A stretch of 13,921 bases of DNA from Ruthenibacterium sp. (GTDB lineage: Bacteria; Bacillota; Clostridia; Oscillospirales; Ruminococcaceae): contig JAHHSK010000051.1 of the NCBI GenBank assembly GCA_020025255.1, positions 1 through 13,921 on the forward strand, given 5' to 3'. Below the pieces are notes generated by a model. The model was not told the DNA's origin. It worked only from the letters and a program-made list of their open reading frames with translations, and made no database searches. The translations under genes were made by a program, and so were the position numbers. Shown here one piece after another: positions 5,272 to 13,068 of this stretch (position 1 is the stretch's first letter; every line of letters begins with the position of its first letter).

Positions 5272-7119
5272 TTAAACCTCTTTGTATTCTGCGTCCACAA
5301 CGTTATCATCGCCGCTGCCGCCTGCCTGCTGGCCGCCCATGTTCGGGTCCTGTGCGCCCTGTGCGCCGGCTGCCTGCTGCGCTGCTGCCGCTTCCTTGTA
5401 GACCTTTTCGCTCACCGCGTAGAATGCCTTCTGCAGTTCATCCTGCTTTGCCTTGATCGCATCCAGATCCGAGCCCTTCAGCGCTTCTTTCAGCGCATCG
5501 CTCTTTGCCTTGATGTCGGATTTTTCGCTTTCGCTGATCTTGTCGCCCATTTCTTCCATGGCCTTATCCATTTGGAAAATCAGCTGGTCTGCCCCGTTGC
5601 GGATATCGACCTCTTCGCGCTTTTTCTTATCCTCGGCGGCATACTGTTCCGCTTCCTGCACTGCGCGCTCCACGTCCTCTTTGCTCATGTTGGTGGAAGA
5701 GGTGATCGTGATGTGCTGTTCCTTGCCGGTGCCAAGATCCTTTGCCGAAACGTTCACGATGCCGTTTGCGTCGATATCAAAGGTAACTTCGATCTGGGGT
5801 ACGCCGCGGGGTGCCGGAGCGATGCCGTCCAGGTGGAAGGTTCCAAGGGATTTGTTGTCGCGTGCAAATTCACGCTCGCCCTGCAGGACGTTGACTTCAA
5901 CCGCCGGCTGATTGTCCGCTGCGGTGGAGAAGATCTGGCTCTTCTTCGTCGGAACGGTGGTGTTGCGCTCGATGATGCGCGTGCACACGCCGCCCATGGT
6001 TTCGATGCCAAGGCTCAGCGGGGTAACGTCAAGCAGCAGCAGGCCCTTGACGTCGCCGCCCAGCACGCCGCCCTGGATCGCTGCGCCCAGTGCCACGCAC
6101 TCGTCGGGGTTGATGCCCTTGCTCGGCTCGGTCTGCATGAACTTCTTAACGGCCTCCTGAACTGCCGGGATACGGGAAGAACCGCCGACCAGCAGAACCT
6201 TGTTCAGTTCGCCCGGACGCAGACCCGCGTCATCCAGTGCGCGGCGGGTCGGCACCATGGTGCGCTCGACAAGATCCGCCGTCAGTTCGTTGAACTTAGC
6301 ACGGGTGAGGGTGGTGTCCAGATGCTTGGGGCCGGTTGCATCCGCCGTGATGAACGGCAGGTTGATCGCTGTGCTTGCCACGCCGGAAAGCTCGATCTTT
6401 GCTTTTTCCGCCGCTTCCTTCAGACGCTGTGCCGCCATTTTGTCGTTGCGCAGGTCAACGCCGTTCTCTTTGAGGAATTCCTCTGCCAGCCAGTCGATGA
6501 TGCGCTTGTCGAAATCATCGCCGCCCAGATGCGTATCGCCGGCGGTTGCCAGAACTTCGGTAACGCCGTCGCCCATTTCGATGATCGAAACGTCGAATGT
6601 GCCGCCGCCCAGGTCATACACCATGATCTTCTGGTCGTTTTCCTTATCGGCGCCGTAGGCAAGGGCTGCCGCGGTCGGCTCGTTGATGATGCGCTTTACA
6701 TCAAGGCCCGCGATCGCACCGGCGTCCTTGGTTGCCTGACGCTGGCTGTCGTTGAAGTAAGCCGGAACGGTGATGACGGCTTCTGTGACCTTTTCGCCCA
6801 GATAGCTTTCCGCATCCGCTTTCAGCTTTGCAAGGATCATGGCGCTGATTTCCTGCGGGGTGTATTTCTTGCCGTCGATGTCCACTTTATAATCGGTGCC
6901 CATTTCGCGCTTGATCGAAGCGATCGTGCGGTCGGGGTTCGTGATCGCCTGACGCTTTGCCACCTGGCCGACCAGACGTTCGCCGGTTTTTGTGAAGCCG
7001 ATGACAGACGGCGTGGTGCGCGCGCCCTCTGCGTTTGCGATTACAACCGGCTCGCCGCCTTCGATAACCGCTACACAGCTGTTTGTTGTGCCAAGGTCAA
7101 TACCGATGATTTTACTCAT
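5272..7119 (-). CDS. dnaK: Chaperone protein DnaK (Hsp70)
   Basis: ATP-driven Hsp70 chaperone of 615 residues that binds and releases exposed hydrophobic peptide stretches, working with DnaJ and GrpE. The nucleotide-binding domain shows GIDLGTTNS at the N-terminus, VITVPAYFNDSQRQAT, NEPTAAALAYG, VYDLGGGTFDVS and LVGGSSRIPAVQE. The substrate-binding domain and helical lid follow, ending in the acidic tail NVVDAEYKEV. The stretch after IKREMGTDYKV is short, lacking the insert found in proteobacterial DnaK, which marks it as the Gram-positive type. I chose ATG 7119 (MSKIIGIDLG) by family convention, although GAGGAG at 7136-7131 is 11 bases away. A GTG at 7125, two codons upstream, is 5 bases from that site and could also serve. 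dnaK lies 88 bases after grpE and is followed by a long GC-rich hairpin. Confidence 0.98.
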   Translation of the reverse strand: MSKIIGIDLGTTNSCVAVIEGGEPVVIANAEGARTTPSVIGFTKTGERLVGQVAKRQAITNPDRTIASIKREMGTDYKVDIDGKKYTPQEISAMILAKLKADAESYLGEKVTEAVITVPAYFNDSQRQATKDAGAIAGLDVKRIINEPTAAALAYGADKENDQKIMVYDLGGGTFDVSIIEMGDGVTEVLATAGDTHLGGDDFDKRIIDWLAEEFLKENGVDLRNDKMAAQRLKEAAEKAKIELSGVASTAINLPFITADATGPKHLDTTLTRAKFNELTADLVERTMVPTRRALDDAGLRPGELNKVLLVGGSSRIPAVQEAVKKFMQTEPSKGINPDECVALGAAIQGGVLGGDVKGLLLLDVTPLSLGIETMGGVCTRIIERNTTVPTKKSQIFSTAADNQPAVEVNVLQGEREFARDNKSLGTFHLDGIAPAPRGVPQIEVTFDIDANGIVNVSAKDLGTGKEQHITITSSTNMSKEDVERAVQEAEQYAAEDKKKREEVDIRNGADQLIFQMDKAMEEMGDKISESEKSDIKAKSDALKEALKGSDLDAIKAKQDELQKAFYAVSEKVYKEAAAAQQAAGAQGAQDPNMGGQQAGGSGDDNVVDAEYKEV

Positions 7120-7185
7120 AATCACTCATACTCCTCTTTTTTATCATAACTCTGTAAAACGATATGTCTGCTGAAAATCATATAG

Positions 7186-7203
7186 AAAAGCCGTTTGGCT
7201 TTT
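7186..7203 (-). other. Short terminator-like hairpin between grpE and dnaK
   Basis: Directly after the grpE stop, AAAAGCC can pair with GGCTTTT (7186-7192 with 7197-7203) around a 4-base loop, ending in TTTT on the minus strand. The stem has only three GC pairs, so at most it would cause partial termination or mark an RNA processing point inside the operon. No convincing separate dnaK promoter was found in this gap. Confidence 0.35.
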
Positions 7204-7207
7204 TTGC

Positions 7208-7762
7208 CTATTCGGCAACCACCACGGTTGCAAATCGCACGACCTTATCGTGCAGCGTGTAGCCCTTCTGCATCACCTGCAGAATCGTTCCGCTTTCCAC
7301 GGATTCGTCGGCCGGCTGCTGCATCACCGCTGCATGCAGCGCAGGGTCGAACGGCTTTCCCTGGGCTTCGATCTCACACACGCCCATTTTGTCAAATGCC
7401 TCTTTGCACTTGGTCAGCGTCATCAGCACGCCTTTTTTGTAGCTTTCGTCTGCGGTGGGCGCATTGGCTGCAAGCTCCAGCGTATCCAGAACCGGCAAAA
7501 GCGCACCCACACAAAAGCTTACCCCGTTGTCAAACGCCGCATCGTGCTCCTTTGCGCTGCGCTTGCGGAAGTTATCATATTCCGCCGCCGTGCGAAGCAG
7601 CCTTTCCTTTGCATCGGCAAGCTCCTTTTCCATTTTTTCCAGCTTTGTCTTTGCCGCAGCAGGCTCCGTGTTCGGTGCCGGCGCCTCTTCGGGTGCTGTG
7701 TTCACCGGTTCGCTCGGCTGGGCTTCCTGCTGTTCGTTCGGTTGTTTTTCGGTTTCTGCCAT
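7208..7762 (-). CDS. grpE: Nucleotide exchange factor GrpE
   Basis: Cytosolic dimer that opens the DnaK nucleotide cleft to release ADP and so resets the chaperone cycle. The 184-residue protein has a disordered Glu/Pro/Ala-rich N-terminal tail (about 1-37). A long charged helix follows (KTKLEKMEKELADAKERLLR and on through AAEYDNFRKRS, the family hallmark). It ends in the C-terminal beta domain with HAAVMQQPADE, GTILQVMQKGY and VRFATVVVAE. The start is the ATG at 7762 (MAETEKQ), with AGGAGGAG close upstream; the open frame extends 21 codons further into hrcA but that part looks unlike GrpE. The gap to hrcA is 4 bases, and the grpE Shine-Dalgarno lies inside the end of hrcA, which suggests translational coupling. 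Confidence 0.97.
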   Translation of the reverse strand: MAETEKQPNEQQEAQPSEPVNTAPEEAPAPNTEPAAAKTKLEKMEKELADAKERLLRTAAEYDNFRKRSAKEHDAAFDNGVSFCVGALLPVLDTLELAANAPTADESYKKGVLMTLTKCKEAFDKMGVCEIEAQGKPFDPALHAAVMQQPADESVESGTILQVMQKGYTLHDKVVRFATVVVAE

Positions 7763-7766
7763 TTGC

Positions 7767-8798
7767 CTACTCCTCCTGTGCCTTGCCCGACATGCATTCG
7801 CCGAGCAGCAGCGCAAAATATTCAAGCCTTGGGATCATTTCCTTATAAGGCATGCGTGTGGGGCCCACAACGCCGATCGCCCCGGTCAGCCCGCCGCCTG
7901 CAAGATACCGCTTTGTCATGATGCAGAATCCCGGCATGTGGTATTCGGCAAGCTCATCGCCCAAAAGCACGGTGGTTCGTTCGGATTTCGGGCTGATGTA
8001 CCGCTTTACGGCTTCCTCATCCCCGAAAAATTCCATAAGCGTGCGGAAGCTGTCTTCATGCTGGGCGTAATTCAAAAGATTCTGCTGGCCTTCCAGATAA
8101 ACACTGGGCTTTCCGGCATCCCGCAGGATCTTTACCGCCGCCGAAAGCACCGGATAATAAACCACTGCGCCGCGCCCCAGGCTTTCCGCCGCGGCCTTCA
8201 TTTGTTCTTCGTTCACATCCATGGCACGCCGGAACGTGAAAAATGTGTTCAGCACCTTGGCCAGCATCGGCGCATCGCCGGGCTTGAGTTCAAAATCAAG
8301 CTTTGCCGTGCGCGTGCGCACGCCCCCGGCACTGGTTACTGCCAGCACCGCCGCCGTAAAGCGCCCCACCTGCATTACCTCGTAATGCACCATATGCAGA
8401 TCTTCGCTTTTGGGCGTTGTTGCCACCACGCAGTACCCGGTCATATCCGCCAGAGCCTTTGCCGCGCTTTCGGCAAGCCGATCGGGATCGTGATCCATTT
8501 CGCGGAACATGCTTTCGATCTGCTGCTTTTCTTTGGGGTAAAGCGCCGCCCCGGTATCCAGCAGATTATCGATATAATACCGATATCCCTTTGTGCTGGG
8601 TACGCGCCCTGCACTGGTGTGCGGCTGTTCCAAAAGCCCAAGCTTCGTAAGCGCTGCCATTTCATTGCGCAGCGTTGCACTGGATACCGCATGATTGAAT
8701 TCCTGCGCCAGCAAACCACTGCCCACGGGTTCGCCGTCAGCGCCGTAAAGCGCCACGATCGTGCGCAGCACACGGCGTTTTCGATCATCCATCGGCAC
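7767..8798 (-). CDS. hrcA: Heat-inducible transcription repressor HrcA
   Basis: DNA-binding repressor of class I heat-shock genes. It binds the CIRCE inverted repeat and is kept active by GroE. The N-terminal winged helix (RKRRVLRTIVALYG, EPVGSGLLAQ, SSATLRNEMAAL) is followed by the family signature HTSAGRVPSTKGYRYYID. A longer dimerization/GAF-like part makes up the rest, ending near GAIGVVGPTRMPY and the C-terminal helix. Start choice is uncertain. GTG 8798 has AAGG 8 bases upstream and gives VPMDDRKRR. ATG 8792 gives MDDRKRR but is 14 bases from that site. GTG 8807 overlaps the site and is unlikely. The gene is first in its operon and sits directly behind the CIRCE operator, so it represses itself. 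Confidence 0.96.
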   Translation of the reverse strand: MPMDDRKRRVLRTIVALYGADGEPVGSGLLAQEFNHAVSSATLRNEMAALTKLGLLEQPHTSAGRVPSTKGYRYYIDNLLDTGAALYPKEKQQIESMFREMDHDPDRLAESAAKALADMTGYCVVATTPKSEDLHMVHYEVMQVGRFTAAVLAVTSAGGVRTRTAKLDFELKPGDAPMLAKVLNTFFTFRRAMDVNEEQMKAAAESLGRGAVVYYPVLSAAVKILRDAGKPSVYLEGQQNLLNYAQHEDSFRTLMEFFGDEEAVKRYISPKSERTTVLLGDELAEYHMPGFCIMTKRYLAGGGLTGAIGVVGPTRMPYKEMIPRLEYFALLLGECMSGKAQEE

Positions 8799-8823
8799 GG
8801 TGCACACCTTCCTTTGTTTTCCT

Positions 8824-8850
8824 TTAGCACTCCATACCTTCGAGTGCTAA
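8824..8850 (-). promoter_or_regulatory. CIRCE operator (HrcA binding site)
   Basis: TTAGCACTC (8824-8832), nine bases, then GAGTGCTAA (8842-8850): a match to the CIRCE consensus at all 18 arm positions. It overlaps the predicted transcription start and leader of the hrcA operon, 26 bases before the chosen hrcA start. HrcA bound here would block initiation. The RNA copy could also form a 9-bp stem at the 5' end of the transcript. Confidence 0.98.
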
Positions 8851-8854
8851 GTTT

Positions 8855-8882
8855 ATTTTACATCAGTTTTTCTGCTTGTCAA
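8855..8882 (-). promoter_or_regulatory. Promoter of the hrcA-grpE-dnaK(-dnaJ) operon
   Basis: On the minus strand a perfect TTGACA (8882-8877) is followed after 16 bases by TAAAAT (8860-8855), placing the start near 8848, within CIRCE. This is the usual vegetative-sigma promoter plus HrcA arrangement. No extracytoplasmic or sigma-B-like heat-shock promoter was seen. Confidence 0.8.
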
Positions 8883-8992
8883 GCGTTTGGCGGCATTTTC
8901 GTGAAATTTTTTCATCTTTTACAATTTGCTCACATTTGTGCCGTACGGCGCACTTTTCCGCACAGCACAAGGGCAAACCGCTTTCCCTTTTT

Positions 8993-9010
8993 CTTATAAT
9001 GTAGTATACT
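8993..9010 (+). promoter_or_regulatory. Probable promoter of the adenine deaminase gene
   Basis: Two overlapping -10 candidates, TATAAT (8995-9000) and TATACT (9005-9010), lie 33-43 bases before the ade start. The -35 region is poor: TTTCCC at 8982-8987 stands 17 bases before the second box. Upstream are a perfect palindrome GCCGTACGGC (8940-8949) and TGAAA-TTT-TTTCA, possible operator sites in the hrcA/ade divergent region. No purine riboswitch is recognisable, and the leader would be very short. Confidence 0.5.
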
Positions 9011-9042
9011 GATACAAATTATACCGGAAAGGCGGTTTTACC

Positions 9043-10755
9043 ATGGCCCTTACCCGAACGTTTCTTGATGTGAGCGCAGGGCGCGTTCCTGCGCAGCTCG
9101 TTTTCAAAAATGCCAATGTCGTCAATGTTTTCACCAAGGAAATCAGCACCGCAGATGTTGCCGTGCACGATGGCCGGATCGCAGGCGTCGGTTCCTATCA
9201 CGGAATTGCCGAACGGGACTGCACGGGTCTTTACCTGTGTCCGGGCTTTATCGATGCGCATGTCCATATCGAATCCAGCCTTGCCTCACCGTTCGAATTT
9301 GCCCGCGCCGTCACGGCAAGCGGCACCACCACCGTGATTGCAGACCCGCACGAAATCGTGAACGTGGGCGGCGCACAGGCCATGCAGTATATGCTGGACG
9401 CCGCAAACGGGCTTGCGCTGAACGTATACCTGATGCTGCCCTCCAGCGTGCCTGCCACACCGTTTGAAACAAACGGCGCGGATTTCACCGCGCAGCAGCT
9501 TGCGCCGTTCCTCAAGGATCCGCACGTTCTGGGGCTGGGGGAGGTAATGTGCTTTCCCGATGTGATTGCCGCGCGCAGCAGCATCCTTGAAAAGATCGAA
9601 CTTACGCAGCAGGCGGGCAAGCATATCGATGGACATGCCCCCGGTCTTAGCGGGCATGAGCTTGCGGCCTATGCCGCAGCCGGTGTGCGAACCGAACACG
9701 AATGCACCTCGTTTGAACAAGCCCTTGAAAAGCTGCGCGCGGGCTTTGCGATCCTCGTGCGCGAAGGCTCGGCCGCAAAAAATCTTTCCGCCATAGTAAA
9801 CGGGCTTTTGGAACACCCGGTACCCACGGATCGCTTTCTGTTCTGCACCGATGACAAGCATCTGGAGGATATCGCGCGCGGCGGACACATCCGCTGGAAC
9901 GTGCGTCAGGCCGTGCACCTTGGCATGGATGCCGTCACCGCGATCTGCATGGCAAGCTGGAATGCCGCGCGGGAATACGGGCTTTGCGATCTTGGCGCAG
10001 TAGCCGCCGGCTACCGCGCGGATCTTGTTCTGCTTGAGGATCTGCGCGATTTCAACGTTTGCGCCGTTTATAAGGATGGCGTGCCCGTGGAAAGCCTGTT
10101 TGAAGGCCGCACCGCTGCCCCCGTGCCCGATGCGCTGCTTCATTCGGTGCATCTTGCCGATATCACCGAACGCGATCTTGCGCTTGCCGTAAGCGGCAAA
10201 ACCCACGTCATCGAAATGGTGCCGTATCAAATCACCACGCGCCACTGCATCGAGGAAGTTCCCGCCGAAAACGGCTTTTTCAAACCCGATTCTGTTTACA
10301 CAAAGCTCTGCGTTGCCGAACGCCACGGCAAAAACGGCAATCTTGCCGTATGCCCGCTCAAGGGCTACGGCATCACGAACGGTGCGATCGCCACAAGCGT
10401 CGCGCACGACAGCCACAACGTCATCGCCGCAGGCGACAACGATGCCGACCTTGTGCTTGCCATGCGCCGCATCCGCGAGATCGGCGGGGGATATGTGCTT
10501 GTCAGCGCAGGCCGGGTGCTGGGCGAAGTTCCGCTTGGCATCGGCGGGCTGATGAGCACCGAGCCGTGGGAGGAAATCTGCCGAAAGGCGTCGGATGTGC
10601 TTTCCAAGGCAAAGGCCATGGGCATCCCGTATCCGGTCGATCCCTTCACCAGCCTTTCGTTCCTGGCGCTGCCGGTCATCCCGGAGCTGCGGCTTACCGA
10701 TCGCGGGCTGTTCGATGTCAATACATTTTCTCCGGTAAAGGAGGAATCGAAATGA
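9043..10755 (+). CDS. ade: Adenine deaminase
   Basis: Metal-dependent amidohydrolase that converts adenine to hypoxanthine and ammonia in purine salvage, in the cytosol. The 570-residue length is normal for the bacterial Ade family. Visible landmarks are the metal-binding HxH in PGFIDAHVHIESS, then DPHEIVNVGG, GHAPGLSG, RTEHECTSFE and the catalytic Asp region CTDDKHLEDIARGG. The C-terminal family block contains PLKGYGITNGA and HDSHNVIAAGDND. The start is ATG 9043, preceded by GGAAAGGCGG. It is the first gene of a plus-strand cluster. Its stop overlaps the ATG of the next gene by four bases (ATGA), which implies a shared mRNA and coupled translation. Confidence 0.96.
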   Translation: MALTRTFLDVSAGRVPAQLVFKNANVVNVFTKEISTADVAVHDGRIAGVGSYHGIAERDCTGLYLCPGFIDAHVHIESSLASPFEFARAVTASGTTTVIADPHEIVNVGGAQAMQYMLDAANGLALNVYLMLPSSVPATPFETNGADFTAQQLAPFLKDPHVLGLGEVMCFPDVIAARSSILEKIELTQQAGKHIDGHAPGLSGHELAAYAAAGVRTEHECTSFEQALEKLRAGFAILVREGSAAKNLSAIVNGLLEHPVPTDRFLFCTDDKHLEDIARGGHIRWNVRQAVHLGMDAVTAICMASWNAAREYGLCDLGAVAAGYRADLVLLEDLRDFNVCAVYKDGVPVESLFEGRTAAPVPDALLHSVHLADITERDLALAVSGKTHVIEMVPYQITTRHCIEEVPAENGFFKPDSVYTKLCVAERHGKNGNLAVCPLKGYGITNGAIATSVAHDSHNVIAAGDNDADLVLAMRRIREIGGGYVLVSAGRVLGEVPLGIGGLMSTEPWEEICRKASDVLSKAKAMGIPYPVDPFTSLSFLALPVIPELRLTDRGLFDVNTFSPVKEESK

Positions 10756-11207
10756 GTGAAAAAGCAGCCCGCGCGCGGGAACTGTTTTTGCAGGGCTATA
10801 ACTGCGCGCAATCGGTGGCGGGGGCGTTTGCCGAAGAAATGCACCTGCCGCTGGATACCGTCACGCGTATGGTAAGCGGCTTTGGCGGCGGTTTTGGGCG
10901 TCTGCGTGAAGTGTGCGGCGCCGTCAGCGGCATGACGTTTGCCGCAAGCGTGCTGCGCGGCTATTGCGACCCCAAAGCAGCCGGGGAAAAAACGCAGGTT
11001 TACCAAATGATCCAAACCCTGGCCGGACGCTTTGAAGCAGCGAACGGCACGCTGATCTGCCGCGAGCTTCTGCATCTGGATGCGCCTGAGGGCACGCCCG
11101 CTGCCGAACCGCGCACCGCGGAATATTACCAGCGCCGCCCGTGTGCCGAACTTGTCGCGTGCGCGGCGCAGATTTTGGAAGACTATCTTGCCGAATCCGC
11201 CCAATAA
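10752..11207 (+). CDS. C_GCAxxG_C_C family cysteine-rich protein
   Basis: Small cytosolic protein of 151 residues in the C-GCAxxG-C-C family, whose conserved cysteines suggest redox activity or metal binding; no reaction has been firmly assigned to the family as far as I know. The signature is visible as GYNCAQSV (Cys18), GFGGGFGRLREVCGAVSGM (Cys55, CGAVSG core) and GYC (Cys72), with further cysteines near the C-terminus (LICREL, RRPCAELVAC). The start is the ATG at 10752, with AAAGGAGG at 10738-10745. It overlaps the ade stop by four bases, so it is translationally coupled to adenine deaminase. A functional link to ade is suggested by the overlap only. Confidence 0.9.
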   Translation: MSEKAARARELFLQGYNCAQSVAGAFAEEMHLPLDTVTRMVSGFGGGFGRLREVCGAVSGMTFAASVLRGYCDPKAAGEKTQVYQMIQTLAGRFEAANGTLICRELLHLDAPEGTPAAEPRTAEYYQRRPCAELVACAAQILEDYLAESAQ

Positions 11208-11226
11208 CACAAAAGGAGCATCCGTT

Positions 11227-12135
11227 ATGGAAAATCAACTTTCTGTACGGCGCGATGCATCGCGCCTCGGTCTTTCGTTTCTGGCTTTTATCCTTACCGC
11301 AAACGGCATGCAGCTTGTGCTGAGCATCGTGCTGGGGCGGTTCTTTCCCGCATTTGCCGAAAGCACTGCCATGATCTGGCTTTTGAGCTATGTGCCCCTT
11401 TACGGGTTCGCGCTTCCGGTGCTGCTGGTGATGTTCCGGTTCCTGCCCGGCGCACCCGCCGTCAAACCCGCATCCGAAGGTCTTTCGGCCGGGATGTTCC
11501 TGCGCTTTTTGCTGTTCTGTCTGGGCGCGGCGTATCTAAGCAACTTTCTGTCGATGTTTGTATCGGTCCTGTTCACTCTGGCCACGGGGCAGACGATGCC
11601 CAATCCCGTTGCCGAAATCGCATTGCAGAGCGATCCGCTTTCCACCTTCCTGTTTGTCTGCGTTCTTCCGCCGATCGGGGAAGAATTCATCTGCCGCAAG
11701 CTGATTTGGGATCGCATGGGTGCATACGGCACCCATGTGTATATTTTCTGCAGCGCGCTGATCTTCGGCTTGATCCACGGCAATTTTTCACAGCTTTTCT
11801 ACGCCTTTTCGCTCGGCGCGATCTTCGCCTTCGTTTACGCCCGCACCGGACGGCTGATCTATCCCATTGCGCTGCATTTCTGCGTGAACCTCATCGGCAC
11901 GATCCTCGCCCCTGCCGCCGTGCTGACGCTGGGGCAGGCCGGCACACTGGTTCTGGGCATTTTTGTCATCGTGTGCATCGCTTCGGCGGTGATCCTGTGG
12001 ATCCGCCGCTCGTTCTGGATGTTTGCGCCGCTGGCAGAGCCGCCGCACCGGGTTCAGCAGGCTATCACGGCTCCCGGCATGCTGGCGTTTGCCGGCGTGT
12101 GCCTTGCTTTGAGCGCGGCTGCGCTTTTTGCATAG
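11227..12135 (+). CDS. CPBP family intramembrane glutamic-type protease (Abi/Rce1-like)
   Basis: Polytopic membrane protein of 302 residues with several long hydrophobic segments and a polar linker around residues 70-85. The three CPBP motifs are present: EEFICR (EExxxR, residues 152-157), FGLIH (FxxxH, 180-184) and HFCVN (HxxxN, 217-221). These supply the catalytic Glu and His residues in Rce1-type enzymes. Bacterial members have been linked to peptide maturation and bacteriocin self-immunity, but the substrate here is unknown. The start is ATG 11227, with AAAAGGAG at 11212-11219; the open frame extends upstream but lies inside the preceding gene. The 19-base gap to that gene suggests the same operon. 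No clear terminator follows. Confidence 0.9.
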   Translation: MENQLSVRRDASRLGLSFLAFILTANGMQLVLSIVLGRFFPAFAESTAMIWLLSYVPLYGFALPVLLVMFRFLPGAPAVKPASEGLSAGMFLRFLLFCLGAAYLSNFLSMFVSVLFTLATGQTMPNPVAEIALQSDPLSTFLFVCVLPPIGEEFICRKLIWDRMGAYGTHVYIFCSALIFGLIHGNFSQLFYAFSLGAIFAFVYARTGRLIYPIALHFCVNLIGTILAPAAVLTLGQAGTLVLGIFVIVCIASAVILWIRRSFWMFAPLAEPPHRVQQAITAPGMLAFAGVCLALSAAALFA

Positions 12136-12209
12136 CCTTTTTTCAGGGCGCGCAATTTGTAAAATAACACGCAATGCCGCCGAAAACGGTATGCAGCCTG
12201 TCGTTTTTA

Positions 12210-12218
12210 TGCTATACT
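12210..12218 (+). promoter_or_regulatory. Extended -10 promoter of exoA
   Basis: TG-C-TATACT (12210-12218) is a good extended -10 element. The -35 position (TATGCA, 12190-12195) is poor, as is common for this promoter type. The predicted start, near 12225, coincides with the first base of an inverted repeat. Confidence 0.55.
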
Positions 12219-12223
12219 TGCCT

Positions 12224-12248
12224 GTAAGGGGGCTGGAATCTCCCTTAC
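12224..12248 (+). other. Hairpin at the predicted 5' end of exoA mRNA
   Basis: GTAAGGG (12224-12230) pairs perfectly with CCCTTAC (12242-12248), 4 bases before the GGAGG Shine-Dalgarno (12252-12256). Because transcription should begin at about the first paired base, the RNA would start with this stem, which could protect it from 5'-end-dependent decay. It is not followed by T residues and is not a terminator. Confidence 0.5.
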
Positions 12249-12263
12249 CCGGAGGAATAACGC

Positions 12264-13019
12264 ATGAAACTGATTTCTTGGAATGTAAACGGCTTTCGCG
12301 CCGTTTTGAACAAAGGCTTTGCCGAACAGTTCGCCGGCTTTGATGCCGATATCGTCTGCCTGCAGGAGACAAAAATGCAGCCCGGGCAGGCAGAATTTTC
12401 GCCCGAAGGCTATTACCAGTTCTGGTACAGTGCCGAAAGGAAGGGCTATTCCGGCACTGCGGTGTTTTCGCGCAGAAAGCCGCTTTCCGTGCGCTATGGC
12501 ATCGGCGTGGAACAGCACAGCCACGAAGGCCGCGCCATTACGCTGGAATTTGAAGATTTCTTTCTGGTGAATGTGTACACCCCAAACAGCCAGAACGAGC
12601 TGGCGCGCCTTGCTTACCGCATGCAGTGGGAAGATGACCTGCGCTGCTACCTGCGCGCACTGGATGCCGAAAAGCCCGTGGTGTACTGCGGCGACCTGAA
12701 CGTGGCGCATACCGAAATCGACCTCAAGAACCCGAAAAGCAATCAGCACTCCGCCGGGTTTTCGAAAGAGGAGCGCGAAAAAATGACGCAGCTTTTGGAC
12801 TGCGGCTTTCTGGATACGTTCCGCGTGCTGCATCCGGGCGAAACGGGCTGGTATTCGTGGTGGAGCTATCTGCGCAAAGCGCGCGAAACAAACGCGGGCT
12901 GGCGCATTGATTATTTCATCGTCAGCGAACGGCTGCGCGAAAAGATCCGCGATGCTTTTATTTTAAACGACATATACGGGTCGGATCACTGTCCGGTAGG
13001 ACTTTCTCTTGACGCATGA
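12264..13019 (+). CDS. exoA: Exodeoxyribonuclease III / AP endonuclease
   Basis: DNA repair enzyme of the exonuclease III family. It cuts at abasic sites and trims 3' ends in base excision repair. The 251-residue protein shows the full set of family motifs: NVNGFRA (Asn7), CLQETK (metal ligand Glu35), YCGDLNVAH (Asp144 and Asn146), WRIDYFIVS and GSDHCPV (Asp241 and His242). The length is typical for the Gram-positive ExoA/Xth branch. The start is ATG 12264, with CGGAGG just upstream. It follows the CPBP gene by 128 bases and has its own extended -10 promoter, so it is probably a separate unit. The symbol exoA follows Bacillus usage; xth would be equivalent. Confidence 0.96.
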   Translation: MKLISWNVNGFRAVLNKGFAEQFAGFDADIVCLQETKMQPGQAEFSPEGYYQFWYSAERKGYSGTAVFSRRKPLSVRYGIGVEQHSHEGRAITLEFEDFFLVNVYTPNSQNELARLAYRMQWEDDLRCYLRALDAEKPVVYCGDLNVAHTEIDLKNPKSNQHSAGFSKEEREKMTQLLDCGFLDTFRVLHPGETGWYSWWSYLRKARETNAGWRIDYFIVSERLREKIRDAFILNDIYGSDHCPVGLSLDA

Positions 13020-13068
13020 TGCATACTTATAAATAACACTGCGCCGCCGCGCAAAGGGAGGAAACATA

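Noticed and set aside
4125..5456. Plus-strand frame of 443 codons opposite dnaJ
   Set aside because: Antisense to a certain gene, with composition driven by the Gly-rich and zinc-finger repeats on the other strand.
5227..7149. Open frame of 640 codons on the plus strand opposite dnaK
   Set aside because: A long antisense frame opposite dnaK is a known by-product of its codon usage. The translation has no domain, and dnaK is certain.
8881..9042. Purine riboswitch in front of adenine deaminase
   Set aside because: None of the conserved purine aptamer core is present, and the predicted leader is too short to hold it.
9286..10416. Minus-strand frame of 376 codons opposite ade
   Set aside because: Shadow of adenine deaminase without a start signal or recognisable domain.
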